Below are positions 39,301 through 45,897 of a DNA stretch of 64,000 bases, one piece after another. The position numbers and the translations under genes are program-made. The notes below the pieces were generated by a model that saw nothing but the letters and a program-made list of their open reading frames with translations, made no database searches and was not told the DNA's origin. This DNA is from Mycolicibacterium madagascariense. Lineage in GTDB: Bacteria > Actinomycetota > Actinomycetes > Mycobacteriales > Mycobacteriaceae. The DNA is taken from the NCBI RefSeq assembly GCF_010729665.1, contig NZ_AP022610.1:4030001-4094000 (forward strand), given 5' to 3'. Numbering within the stretch: the stretch's first letter is position 1; every line of letters begins with the position of its first letter.

Positions 39301-39632
39301 TCGTCGGCGGCCAGCGCGCGGACCCACTGCAGGGGCTCGAAGCCGATCGGGCGGACCACGACCAGCTCGCGGGCCACGGGCTGCAGCAGCAGCGCGGCCT
39401 CGCCGACGACCTCGCTGAGTTCGGACTCGATGCCCGCCGAGCTGATCAGCTCCTCGAGGTTCTCCAGCCAGTTGCCGCCCTGGCCGCCGAAGGCGACGGC
39501 GTAGGGCTCACCCGAGTTGAGCTGATCGACGAGGGCATGGGCGCCCGCATGCGCCGGGCCACCATTGCGGCCGGGGGTTACCGCCCCGTCGTTCGCGGCC
39601 GTGTCCCAGTCGTGCTTCTCGTTGATCGTCAC
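30375..39632 (-). CDS. fas: type I fatty acid synthase, single chain
   Basis: This 3085-residue megasynthase makes C16-C18 and C24-C26 acyl-CoAs for membrane lipids and mycolic acids. Domains in order: acetyl transferase (AFGGQGGNWLE; A-G-H-S-Q-G), enoyl reductase (AGMTPTTVDAKIVAAAANAGH; CVGGGIGTPERAADYL), dehydratase/hydratase (SGDHNPIHTD), malonyl/palmitoyl transferase (A-C-G-H-S-V-G-E-Y), carrier domain (G-A-S-S-R-R-N-Q-L with the pantetheine Ser, near residue 1770), ketoreductase (VVTGASKGSIAASV) and ketosynthase (A-C-A-T-A-A-V-S; KHDTSTLANDPNETEL; LTGHSKGGAAAFQ). All catalytic motifs look intact and the length is as in M. tuberculosis. GTG 39632 follows GGAGATGGCAACAC. It is upstream of acpS; in mycobacteria FasR activates this operon. 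Confidence 0.97.
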   Translation of the reverse strand: MTINEKHDWDTAANDGAVTPGRNGGPAHAGAHALVDQLNSGEPYAVAFGGQGGNWLENLEELISSAGIESELSEVVGEAALLLQPVARELVVVRPIGFEPLQWVRALAADEPLPTSKQLTTAAISGPGILLTQMAAMRALSRQGLDLYGTPPVAMAGHSQGIMACESLRHRGAKDAELLALLQLIGAAGSLISRRRGMVGRGEKSPMVSVSNVDPERIAELLEDFSTDVRTVLPPVLSIRNGRRSVVITGTPEQLSRFELYCSKITEKEEAERKNKLRGGAVFSPSFASVQVEVGFHTPRLAEGVEFVDRWAAKTGIDAELAHEMTESIFVRPIDWVREVEGLHKSGARWIVDLGPSDTVTRLTAPVIRGLGIGIVAAATRAGQRQLFTVGAAPEIPPAWSSYAPSLISLPNGTTKLSTKFTRLTGRSPMLLAGMTPTTVDAKIVAAAANAGHWAELAGGGQVTEAIFDKRVAELTTLLEPGRAVQFNTLFLDPYLWKLQVGGKRLVQRARQSGAPFDGVVVSAGIPELDEAVAIIEELNDVGLAYVCFKPGTVEQIKSVIKIAAEVPDRDVIVHVEGGRAGGHHSWEDLDDLLISTYGDLRKLSNITLCVGGGIGTPERAADYLSGRWSRAYGFPDMPVDGILVGTATMATLEATTSPAVKQLLVETNGTSQWVGAGKAQGGMASGRSQLGADIHEIDNAASRCGRLLDEVAGDVDAVAERRDEIIAAMAETAKPYFGDVADMTYLQWLRRYVELAIGDGDSTADTKTDDSPWLDVSWRDRFEEMLKRAEARLHPQDSGAIETLFTVDAEGKALLENPERALAALLSRYPDAEDVKLHPADVPFFTTLCKTLGKPVNFVPVIDKDVRRWWRSDSLWQAHDARYTADQVCIIPGTEAVVGITRVDEPVGELLDRFEQASIDEALAAGAQPAPAVSRRQARVDVTGPLAVVLDSPDVLWAGRSSINPVHRIGAPSEWQANENRSATHPSTGSRLELNGEHVVLSVPLSDIWITIRFTLPAATIDGGMPVVTTEDAAAAMRAVLAIAAGVDGAEALPPVVDGSTTVTVEWDPEEVADHTGVTATFGAPLAPGLTLVPDALVGLCWPAVFSVIGSATTDAGFPVIEGLLSLVHLDHAAHLLAPMPKSKVQLSVTATASAALDTEVGRVIPVHVTISDADGTELASLEERFAIRGRTGPAALTEPAQAGGAITDNATDTPRRRRRDVTVTAPTDMSAFAVVSGDHNPIHTDRAAALLAGLKSPIVHGMWLSAAAQHAVTATDGQATPPARLVGWTSRFLGMVLPGDEIDFRVDRVGIDRGAEIIEVTAKVGTDLVMAATAQLAAPKTVYAFPGQGIQSKGMGMEVRARSKAARKVWDTADKFTRDTLGFSVLHVVRDNPTSLIASGVHYHHPEGVLYLTQFTQVAMATVAAAQVAEMREQGAFVEGAIACGHSVGEYTALACVSGVYPLEALLEVVFHRGSKMHDIVPRDEKGRSNYRLAAIRPSQIDLDDDDVTDWVAQIAANTGEFLQIVNFNLRGSQYAIAGTVRGLEVLEEEVEKRREISGGKRSFILVPGIDVPFHSEVLRVGVADFRRSLERVMPRDADPDLLIGRYVPNLVPRPFTLDRDFIQEIRDLVPAEPLDEILADYDTWRTERPHELCRKVVIELLAWQFASPVRWIETQDLLFIEEAAGGMGVERFVEIGVKSAPTVAGLATNTLKLPEYSHNTTEVLNTERDAAVLFATDTDPEPEPEEESAPAPVAEAAPAAESAPAPAAAPTAPSGGPRPEDISFGADDATLSLIALSAKMRLDQVEPLDSIESITDGASSRRNQLLVDLGSELNLGAIDGAAEADLGGLKAQVTKLARTYKPFGPVLSDAVNDQLRTVLGPSGKRPAAIAERVKKTWELGDGWVKHVTMELALGTREGTSVRGGALGHLHDGALPDAATVDKVVDAAVTAVANRRGIAVSLPSAAGGGGGVVDSAALGEFAEQVTGPNGVLAAAARTILGQLGLDAPVNVAETVSDADLIDLVTAELGSDWPRLVSPSFDSRKAVLFDDRWASAREDLARLWLTDEDEIDADWQRLSERFEAAGHVVATQANWWQGKALAAGRNVHASLYGRAAAGAENPGTGRYANEIAVVTGASKGSIAASVIAQLLDGGASVIATTSKLDDDRLAFYKGLYRDHARFGATLWVVPANMASYTDIDALVSWVGSEQSESLGPQSVHLKDALTPTLLFPFAAPRVAGDLSEAGSRSEMEMKVLLWAVQRLIGGLSHIGAERDIASRLHVVLPGSPNRGMFGGDGAYGEAKSALDALVTRWKAETSWSQRVSLAHALIGWTKGTGLMGHNDAIVGAVEEAGVTTYTTEEMASMLLDLCDIESKVAAAHEPIKADLTGGLGEIDIDMAELAAKAREDMAAESGAATPDEDVETSTIRALPSPPRGYAAAPPPAWDDLDVDPADLVVIVGGAEIGPYGSSRTRFEVEVSGELSAAGVLELAWTTGLVTWEDDPKPGWYDTASGDLVDEGELVERYHDAVIERVGIREFVDDGAVEADHTAPLLVSVFLEKDFTFVVSAEADARGFKQSDPEHTVIAPVPDSTDWQVTRKAGTEIRVPRSVKMSRTVGAQVPTGFDPTVYGVSQDMVNSLDRLALWNLVTTVDAFLTAGFTPTELMRWVHPSLVASTQGTGIGGLTSMQKMFHGNLLGQNKPNDILQEVLPNVFAGHVVQSYIGSYGAMIHPVAACATAAVSVEEGVDKIRLGKADFVVAGGYDDLTLEAVTGFGDMSATADTEVMRAKGISDAKFSRANDRRRLGFVESQGGGTILLARGDLALEMGLPVMAVVGYASSFGDGVHTSIPAPGLGALGAGRGGRQSQLAKSLAKLGVGADDIAVISKHDTSTLANDPNETELHERLASALGRSPGNPLFIVSQKSLTGHSKGGAAAFQMMGMCQMLRDGVIPPNRSLDCVDDELAHASHFVWVRETLQLGEKFPLKAGLVTSLGFGHVSGLVALVHPQAFLATLTPEQRADYQQRAGARVLKGQRTLASAIAGGPALYEKPADRRFHHDLPEKPQEADMLLDADARLGANGWYGG

Positions 39633-40161
39633 GTGTTGCCATCTCCTCGGTGCGCTCTCGCGCGTATCGCGTGCTGCGTCCGCGCGTCGTGCTGGTGCGC
39701 GGACTGGTCCACTGCTGCGTCTACCGTGTCCTCGGCGGTGAGGGCCCGCGTCCCTGCGGGGTGTCACGCTGGTCGGGTCGGGGTGTGGTGCCGACGGGCT
39801 CGACGTCTGTCTGCGACGGCCCGGGCAGCTGGGCCAGCCGCCATAAGAGTGTCATAAGGGCCTGGCCAATTTTCTCCCCCGAAATGGTTACTGGCGAGTT
39901 CTACGCACGGGTAACCACACATTGCGTAACGCGGCTCTCCCGACGCCCGGGAAAGCCGCGGGACAAACGTCCTGTTGGCGGGTGGTTACGGTTGAGTAGC
40001 TACAACAGCGCAGATCACGGCATTTTCGTTACCAAATCGTTATGGCGTTTCTCGTCACCCCGCCCGCGTCTCGGGCGGCTCGACAGATTGACACTCGGTG
40101 TCCACCCACATTTCGCGGAATACGAAATTGGTTTGCTGCTAAAACTTACTCTTCGGTAACG
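39633..40161. promoter_or_regulatory. fas upstream region with repeated GGTTAC/GTAACC boxes
   Basis: These 529 bp hold no supported gene. GGTTAC (39886-39891) faces GTAACC (39911-39916), and further GGTTAC (39984-39989) and CGTTACC (about 40027) copies follow. The area around 39.8-40.15 kb is AT-richer than its flanks. Since fas in mycobacteria is controlled by FasR and MabR-type regulators at palindromic sites, these boxes are candidate binding sites; I cannot assign them to a named regulator. Confidence 0.4.
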
Positions 40162-40887
40162 TCAGTCCCATTGCCCGAAGCGTGGCTTCAGCACGTAATT
40201 GACGTCGACACCCACGCCGCCGACGCTGCCGTGGTCGATCTGCACCTGGTGCAGGTGTGCTGCCGGGTGGGTGAAGCCCTCCGGCGAACCCCAGTTGTGT
40301 TGCCAGAAGTACGAACCCAGACCATCCCGCAACGCCCAGTCGATGGTCTTGGAGTTGGCGTAGACCCCCACCCGCTGGTGTCCCAATACCGCTTCCCACC
40401 CGCGCAGATAGGGTGCCACCTGGGCTTCGTACTGGGCCGGGGTCGGATCGTCGTCGATCGACGCGTAGATCGGTGCGCCGTACGAACCGCCGGCCGCGAC
40501 GTGGAGTTGCCAGCCGCGCTTGGCGTGCTGCACGCCCGCGTCCTGACCGCCCAGCCAGTCGGCACTGTCCTGCTTGCCGAACTGGTAGCACGACACGATC
40601 TTCAGACCGTTCTGGTATAGGTCGCGGGCCTCGGATAGCTGGATCGGCTTCCCCAGCATCCACTCCCCACCCGGCCGGCGATCGGAGACGTAGCGGATCG
40701 CCCCCAGTGCGCCCGCGGCCCTGATGTCCGCGGCGGGAATCACCCCCGCGGCGTAGTCGAACAAGACGCCAAGGGGTTCAGCACTCGCGGTCGTCGGTGC
40801 GAGCGCCGAGGACACCGCGCCGGCGAGCCCGGCGAGGACCGGCGCGGCGGCGGCGCACCTCAGGACGTCACGCCGGGACACGACCAT
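40162..40887 (-). CDS. Tat-exported DUF1906 glycoside hydrolase-like protein
   Basis: This 241-residue protein starts with a twin-arginine signal, V-S-R-R-D-V-L-R, a hydrophobic Ala-rich core and A-S-A-E as a likely cleavage site. The mature part is the DUF1906 TIM-barrel-like fold: FDYAAGVIPAADI, CYQFGKQDSADW, IYASIDDDPTPAQ and the C-terminal VQIDHGSVGGVGVDVNYV. It corresponds to Rv2525c, a Tat substrate linked to cell-envelope properties. It is probably a peptidoglycan- or glycan-active enzyme. A second, upstream Met at 40932 would put extra residues before the signal and is unlikely. Confidence 0.9.
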   Translation of the reverse strand: MVVSRRDVLRCAAAAPVLAGLAGAVSSALAPTTASAEPLGVLFDYAAGVIPAADIRAAGALGAIRYVSDRRPGGEWMLGKPIQLSEARDLYQNGLKIVSCYQFGKQDSADWLGGQDAGVQHAKRGWQLHVAAGGSYGAPIYASIDDDPTPAQYEAQVAPYLRGWEAVLGHQRVGVYANSKTIDWALRDGLGSYFWQHNWGSPEGFTHPAAHLHQVQIDHGSVGGVGVDVNYVLKPRFGQWD

Positions 40888-41089
40888 CGCCTCAGGATAT
40901 GACAGCAGCCTCAAATTCCTCAGCAACGCCACTGGTCACTTCCCCACCAGCGCGCCGAGCGCACGCTTGGTGAACGCATCGGCCGAGTGGGGTCGCCAAC
41001 ATCCGTGCACTCGGCGGAAACCGTCGAACGGGGGCCGATACGGTGCGGATCCCTGCGTTGCGCTGCGCCATGACGGACGGATCCATACG

Positions 41090-42139
41090 ATGCAGCCCAT
41101 GCCATCAGGTCCCGGCGAGCCGCGCATTCAGCTCGAGGGCGTCCGCAAGGTGTTCGACGGCTCGGTCGTCGCCATGGCGGGAGCAGACCTCACCGTCGAC
41201 GACGGAGAACTGTTCGCCATCCTGGGACCGTCGGGGTCGGGCAAGACGACCGTGCTGCGGATGATCGCCGGCTTCGAACAGCCGACCGAGGGCACGATCC
41301 GGCTCGGCGGCGTCGACGTGACCTCCCTGCCGGCCCGCCGCCGCGACGTCAACACCGTGTTCCAGGAGTACGCGCTCTTCCCGCACATGAGCGTGGCGCA
41401 GAACGTCGAATACGGGCTGAAGGTCCGCGGCGTCCCGAAGGCCGAGCGCCGCACCCGCACGGCCGAGGCGCTGGAGATGGTCCGGCTCGCCGACTTCGGC
41501 CCCCGCCGCCCCGCCCAACTCTCGGGAGGGCAGCGCCAGCGCGTCGCGTTGGCCCGCGCCCTGGTGGGCCGCCCCGCAGTGCTCCTGCTCGACGAGCCCC
41601 TCGGAGCGCTGGACCTCAAGCTGCGCGAGCAGATGCAGGTGGAGCTCAAGGCAATTCAGCGCGAGGTCGGGATCACCTTCGTCATCGTGACCCACGACCA
41701 GGACGAGGCGCTGACGCTGTGCGACCGGCTCGCGGTCTTCAACGACGGGCGCATCGAGCAGGTCGGCCGGGCGCGCGAGGTCTACGAGAACCCGGTCAAC
41801 CGCTTCGTCGCCGACTTCGTGGGCACGTCCAACGTGCTCGACGGGGACGCCGCCGCGACGCTGCTCGGCAGGCCCGGCACGTTCGCGGTCCGGCCCGAGC
41901 GCATCGCGGTGCTCGCGTCCGGGACGGCGGCACTGCCCGGCAGTCGGACCGTCGACGCCACCGTCTCCGAGGTCATCTTCGCGGGGCCGACGACGCGGGT
42001 GGCCGCCGTCGCCCAGCCGGGGGTGACGCTGACCGCGACCGTGCTCAACGCGGCGGCCGCACTGCCCGACGACCTCGCCCACGGCGCCCGGATCACCATG
42101 GCCTGGCCCGACAGCGCCGTCCACGACCTGACCAACTAA
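41090..42139 (+). CDS. potA: polyamine ABC transporter ATPase (PotA-like)
   Basis: This 349-residue ATPase has Walker A G-P-S-G-S-G-K-T-T, Q-loop VFQEYALFPHMSV, signature L-S-G-G-Q-R-Q-R-V-A-L-A-R-A-L, Walker B LLLDEPLGALDLKLR and switch His VTHDQDEAL. The C-terminal 110 residues are the TOBE regulatory domain (FAVRPERIAVLA). Q-V-G-R-A-R-E-V-Y-E-N-P and V-G-T-S-N-V are typical of the spermidine/putrescine group. Either ATG 41090 or 41099 may be the start. First of four genes; the binding protein gene follows 16 bp downstream. Confidence 0.9.
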   Translation: MQPMPSGPGEPRIQLEGVRKVFDGSVVAMAGADLTVDDGELFAILGPSGSGKTTVLRMIAGFEQPTEGTIRLGGVDVTSLPARRRDVNTVFQEYALFPHMSVAQNVEYGLKVRGVPKAERRTRTAEALEMVRLADFGPRRPAQLSGGQRQRVALARALVGRPAVLLLDEPLGALDLKLREQMQVELKAIQREVGITFVIVTHDQDEALTLCDRLAVFNDGRIEQVGRAREVYENPVNRFVADFVGTSNVLDGDAAATLLGRPGTFAVRPERIAVLASGTAALPGSRTVDATVSEVIFAGPTTRVAAVAQPGVTLTATVLNAAAALPDDLAHGARITMAWPDSAVHDLTN

Positions 42140-42155
42140 AAGTGATTGGAGTGAC

Positions 42156-43352
42156 ATGAAATTGAGTGCGTTGCGGGTCGGCGTCACGATCGCCGTCGGC
42201 GCCGTCCTCGTCGCCGGGTGCTCCAGCTCGTCGTCCGGCGGCGGCGGTGCCGCGGGATCCACGCCGCCCAAGATCGACCAGCCGAGTGCCGTGGGCAACG
42301 GCGAGGGGCAGTTGAACCTCATCGCATGGGCGGGCTACGCGGAGAACGGCTCCAACGACAAGACCGTCGACTGGGTGACCCCGTTCCAGCAGCAGACGGG
42401 CTGTCAGGTCAACGTCAAGGTCGGCAATACGTCCGACGAGATGGTGCAACTCATGCGCAGCGGCCAGTACGACGGCGTGTCCGCCTCGGGCGATGCCACC
42501 CTGCGACTGATCTACGCCGGCGACGTCGCACCCGTCAATACCTCTCTGGTGCCGAACTATTCGTCGATCTCACCGTTCCTGAAGGACAAGCCGTGGAACT
42601 CGGTGAACGGGCAGATGTACGGCATTCCGCACGGCTGGGGCGCCAACCTTCTGATGTACGACACCGCCGTGGTGAACGACGCCCCCGACTCGTGGGGCGC
42701 GGTGTTCACCGACGCGGGCAAGTACAAGGGCAAGGTGACGGCCTATGACTCCCCCATCTACATCGCCGACGCCGCGCTGTACCTCATGAAGACCAAGCCG
42801 GAGCTCGGCATCAAGGACCCGTACTCGCTGACCGAGGATCAGCTCGACGCCGCGGTGGACCTGCTGACCAAGCAGCGCGAGAACGTCTCCGAATACTGGT
42901 CGGACTACACCAAGGAGGTCCAGGCCTTCGAGTCGGGCACCTCCGTCATCGGCACCGCCTGGCAGGTCATCGCCAACACCATCGGCACCGACAACAAGGT
43001 GCACGTCAACACCGTGCTGCCCAAGGAGGGGTCGACGGGATGGTCGGACACCTGGATGGTGTCCTCGAAGGCCGCCCACCCCAACTGCATGTACAAGTGG
43101 ATGGACTGGATCACCTCACCGAAGGTGAACGCCCAGGTCGCCGAGTACTTCGGTGAGGCACCCGCGCAGACCAAGGCCTGCGTGTTCACCGTGCAGAAGG
43201 ACTTCTGCGACGTCTACCACGCGACCGACGGGGCCTACGCCGCTCAGATCCACTACTGGACCACGCCGCAGAAGCAGTGCGTGGACGGCAGCGGCGACAC
43301 CTGCACGGCCTACGACGAGTGGGTCAGCAAGTGGCAGCAGATCAAGGGGTGA
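42156..43352 (+). CDS. potD: polyamine-binding lipoprotein (PotD-like)
   Basis: This 398-residue lipoprotein has a signal with lipobox V-L-V-A-G-C (Cys about residue 22), then a Ser/Gly spacer. The body is a periplasmic-binding fold of the PotD/PotF type: LNLIAWAGYAENG, DGVSASGDATLRLIYAGDVAPVN, GIPHGWGANLLMYD and WMVSSKAAHPNCMYKWMDW. Four cysteines in the C-terminal 120 residues (KACVF, DFCDV, QCVDG, DTCTAY) may form disulfides. GGAG 5 nt upstream supports the ATG. The ligand is inferred to be spermidine or putrescine, but other small organics are possible. Confidence 0.87.
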   Translation: MKLSALRVGVTIAVGAVLVAGCSSSSSGGGGAAGSTPPKIDQPSAVGNGEGQLNLIAWAGYAENGSNDKTVDWVTPFQQQTGCQVNVKVGNTSDEMVQLMRSGQYDGVSASGDATLRLIYAGDVAPVNTSLVPNYSSISPFLKDKPWNSVNGQMYGIPHGWGANLLMYDTAVVNDAPDSWGAVFTDAGKYKGKVTAYDSPIYIADAALYLMKTKPELGIKDPYSLTEDQLDAAVDLLTKQRENVSEYWSDYTKEVQAFESGTSVIGTAWQVIANTIGTDNKVHVNTVLPKEGSTGWSDTWMVSSKAAHPNCMYKWMDWITSPKVNAQVAEYFGEAPAQTKACVFTVQKDFCDVYHATDGAYAAQIHYWTTPQKQCVDGSGDTCTAYDEWVSKWQQIKG

Positions 43353-44215
43353 CGCTGCCCGCCACCGCCCCCGCGGCGGCGCGGACCACGACACGGCGCC
43401 GCAGCCCGGCCCTACCGATCCTCCTGGTGCCGCCGCTGGCCTGGTTGATCGTGGCGTACCTGGGTTCCCTTGCAGTACTGCTGGTTTCGGCCTTCTGGAC
43501 GACGAACTCCTTCACCGGCGCGGTGGTGCACACGTGGACCGCCGACAACATCGTGCGCGCGCTGACCGATCCGGTCTTTCGCACCGTCACGCTGCGCACG
43601 GTCGGGGTGGCGCTCCTGGTCACCGTGGTGTGCGCGGTGCTGGCCGTCCCGCTGGGCCTGTACATGGCGAAGATCGCCGCGCCGCGGGTGCGCCTGGCAC
43701 TGGTGGTGGCGGTCACGACCCCGCTGTGGGCGAGCTACCTCGTCAAGGCGTACGCCTGGCGCGAACTGCTCTCACCGGTCGGACCGCTGGCGTGGGCGAC
43801 CGGCTACAGCCCCGGCTACGGCCTGACCGCCACCGTGATCACGCTGACGTATCTGTGGCTGCCCTACATGGTCATTCCGGTGTTCGCGGCCCTCGAGCGG
43901 GTGCCCAACCACCTGCTCGACGCGAGCGCCGACCTGGGCGCGTCGGACCTGTCGACGTTGCGAATGGTGGTCGCGCCGTTGGTCTTTCCCGGCATCGCGG
44001 CGGGATCGATCTTCACCTTCTCGCTGTCGCTGGGTGACTACATCGCCGTCACCATCGTCGGCGGCAAGACCCAGCTGCTCGGCAACATCATCTACGGGCA
44101 GCTCGTCACCGCCAACGACCAGCCGCTGGCCGCGGCGCTGTCCCTCATACCGCTCGCCGCCGTGATCCTCTACCTGCTGGCGATGCGGCGCACCGGTGCG
44201 CTGGAGAACGTCTGA
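43349..44215 (+). CDS. potB: polyamine ABC transporter permease (PotB-like)
   Basis: This 288-residue permease has six helices beginning LPILLVPPLAWLIVAYL. The EAA-type cytoplasmic loop lies in LLDASADLGASDLSTLRMVVAPLVFPGI, the contact site for PotA. GTG 43349 overlaps the potD stop as GTGA, and the stop overlaps potC by one base, so potD-potB-potC are translationally coupled. Confidence 0.9.
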   Translation: MTLPATAPAAARTTTRRRSPALPILLVPPLAWLIVAYLGSLAVLLVSAFWTTNSFTGAVVHTWTADNIVRALTDPVFRTVTLRTVGVALLVTVVCAVLAVPLGLYMAKIAAPRVRLALVVAVTTPLWASYLVKAYAWRELLSPVGPLAWATGYSPGYGLTATVITLTYLWLPYMVIPVFAALERVPNHLLDASADLGASDLSTLRMVVAPLVFPGIAAGSIFTFSLSLGDYIAVTIVGGKTQLLGNIIYGQLVTANDQPLAAALSLIPLAAVILYLLAMRRTGALENV

Positions 44216-45015
44216 TGCTCTCCGGCGGAGCTCGCGGAGCCGTCCGGGCGTGGACCGTCCTGGTGCTCGTCTTCCTCTATGCCCCACTGGTCCTCGTCGT
44301 CGTCAACGCCTTCAACTCGTCGCGGACGTTCGCGTTCCCGCCGAGCGGTGTCACGCTGCGCTGGTGGTCGGTCGCCTGGCACAGCGACGGCATGTGGACC
44401 TCGCTGGCCAACTCGGTGGTCGTCGGACTCGGCGCCACGGCCGTCGCGCTGGTGCTCGGCACGATGATCGCCTTCGCCGTGCAGCGCCACGCGTTCTTCG
44501 GTCGCAGCACCGTCAGCGTGCTCATCGTGCTGCCGATCACGCTGCCCGGCATCGTCACCGGCATCGCGCTCAACGCGACGTTCACCTCGGCACTGGGCGT
44601 GACGCTCGGCCTGGCGACCGTCGTCGTCGGGCACGCCACGTTCTGCATGGTCATCGTGTTCAACAACGTGCAGGCCCGATTGCGAAGGCTCGGAACCGAT
44701 CTCGACGACGCGTCGGCCGACCTCGGCGCGTCGGGCTGGCAGACGTTCCGGTACGTGACGTTCCCGATGACGCGCGGGGCGCTCGTCGCGGGCGCGATCC
44801 TGGCCTTCGCGCTGAGCTTCGACGAGATCGTGGTGACGACGTTCACCGCCGGTCCGGCCGTGCAAACGCTCCCGATCTGGATCTTCGGAAACCTGTTCCG
44901 GCCCAACCAGGCTCCGGTGATCAACGTCGTCGCGGCGGCGCTCACGGTCGTCGCGATCATCCCGGTCTGGCTGGCTCAGCGCTTCGGTGGCGATCCCGCC
45001 ACCACGCGGGTCTGA
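44215..45015 (+). CDS. potC: polyamine ABC transporter permease (PotC-like)
   Basis: This 266-residue second permease has six helices (VLVLVFLYAPLVLVVVNAF onwards) and the ATPase-contact loop DASADLGASGWQTFRYVTFP. LSFDEIVVTTFTAGP is the conserved PotC-type sequence near the last helices. Its ATG overlaps the potB stop as TGATG. It completes a PotABCD transporter; the operon ends here, and a MerR gene converges from the other strand. Confidence 0.9.
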   Translation: MLSGGARGAVRAWTVLVLVFLYAPLVLVVVNAFNSSRTFAFPPSGVTLRWWSVAWHSDGMWTSLANSVVVGLGATAVALVLGTMIAFAVQRHAFFGRSTVSVLIVLPITLPGIVTGIALNATFTSALGVTLGLATVVVGHATFCMVIVFNNVQARLRRLGTDLDDASADLGASGWQTFRYVTFPMTRGALVAGAILAFALSFDEIVVTTFTAGPAVQTLPIWIFGNLFRPNQAPVINVVAAALTVVAIIPVWLAQRFGGDPATTRV

Positions 45016-45022
45016 CCGCGGG

Positions 45023-45733
45023 TCAGCTCCCGGTCGCCTCGCAGGCCGGGTCCAGCTCCACCGACCCGGAGTCGGCCGACGCCGTCATCAAACGACGACG
45101 CAGTGCGGCGCCGAAGCGTTCGGCGACGACGCGACGGCCGAGCAGACCGTAGTCGTCGATCACCTGCAGCCGTTCCGACGCCGGACCCGCGACGGGGCCC
45201 TGGGCGGGTGCGGCGGCGGGCAGGCTGTCCTCGAGGGCGTCGGCCACCACGCCCGCGAGTTCGTCGAGCAGGCCGGTGACGCGGTCGGCGACCTCGAGGA
45301 TCGCCTGGACGTAGGGCAGCTGGTCGGCGACGCGGTCGAGCAGTTCGGCGAGGTGGGGGTTGGTCAGGGTCACCCGGCCGTCGACGACCTCGGCGAGCCC
45401 GTGCGCGACCAGGCGGCGCGCCTCGTCGCCGTCGGCGTCGATCGCCACGGCGACGCGGGGTTCGCCGAAGATGGCCTGCTGCAGGCCGAGGATGTCGGCC
45501 AGGTCGTGCCCCTGCCGCGTGCTGTCCAGGAACTCGGCGATGTGCGCCGAGGTGAAGCCCTTGCGCAACAGCTCGTTGACGGTGGCGAGTTGGGACAGGT
45601 GGCGCTCGTCGTACAGGGCCGCCCTGCCCTGCCGTCGCGGCGGGTCGAGCAGACCTCGCTCACGGTAGGCCCGAATGTTGCGGACACTGACACCTGACAA
45701 CGCAGACAATTCGTCCAGTCGATACTCAGCCAC
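45023..45733 (-). CDS. MerR-family regulator
   Basis: This 236-residue protein has a MerR winged helix-turn-helix at the N-terminus: EYRLDELSALSGVSVRNIRAY, RERGLLDPPRRQGRAALYDE, and LSQLATVNELLRKGFTSAHIAEFL. The C-terminal 150 residues are helical and lack the Cys ligands of metal-sensing MerR proteins, so it probably senses an organic ligand. GTG 45733 is next to the helix-turn-helix. It converges on the pot operon and is divergent from the MFS gene at 45898, which it may control. Confidence 0.85.
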   Translation of the reverse strand: MAEYRLDELSALSGVSVRNIRAYRERGLLDPPRRQGRAALYDERHLSQLATVNELLRKGFTSAHIAEFLDSTRQGHDLADILGLQQAIFGEPRVAVAIDADGDEARRLVAHGLAEVVDGRVTLTNPHLAELLDRVADQLPYVQAILEVADRVTGLLDELAGVVADALEDSLPAAAPAQGPVAGPASERLQVIDDYGLLGRRVVAERFGAALRRRLMTASADSGSVELDPACEATGS

Positions 45734-45897
45734 CCAAAATCTCCCCCAAAAAGCTGGCCAAGGCGCTCTCAAGCAAATTCGCGCACCAAGACATGTCTCC
45801 ACTGTAGCTCGTCCAAAAGTTTGCGAAAATTGCACACCGACGTCAAGTTTGGATAAGGATTCGCGTTCGACCAGCCCGGTGCGCGACCATTGACCGA

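Noticed and set aside
35085..39857. A 1590-residue plus-strand protein opposite fas
   Set aside because: It is antisense to intact FAS domains and shows the Gly/Arg/Asp/Val-rich composition of a high-GC shadow frame.
41090..45015. Assigning the transporter to iron or 2-aminoethylphosphonate uptake
   Set aside because: The PotA-type TOBE domain and PotC-type LSFDEIVVTTFT motif favour polyamines, though the ligand is not proven.
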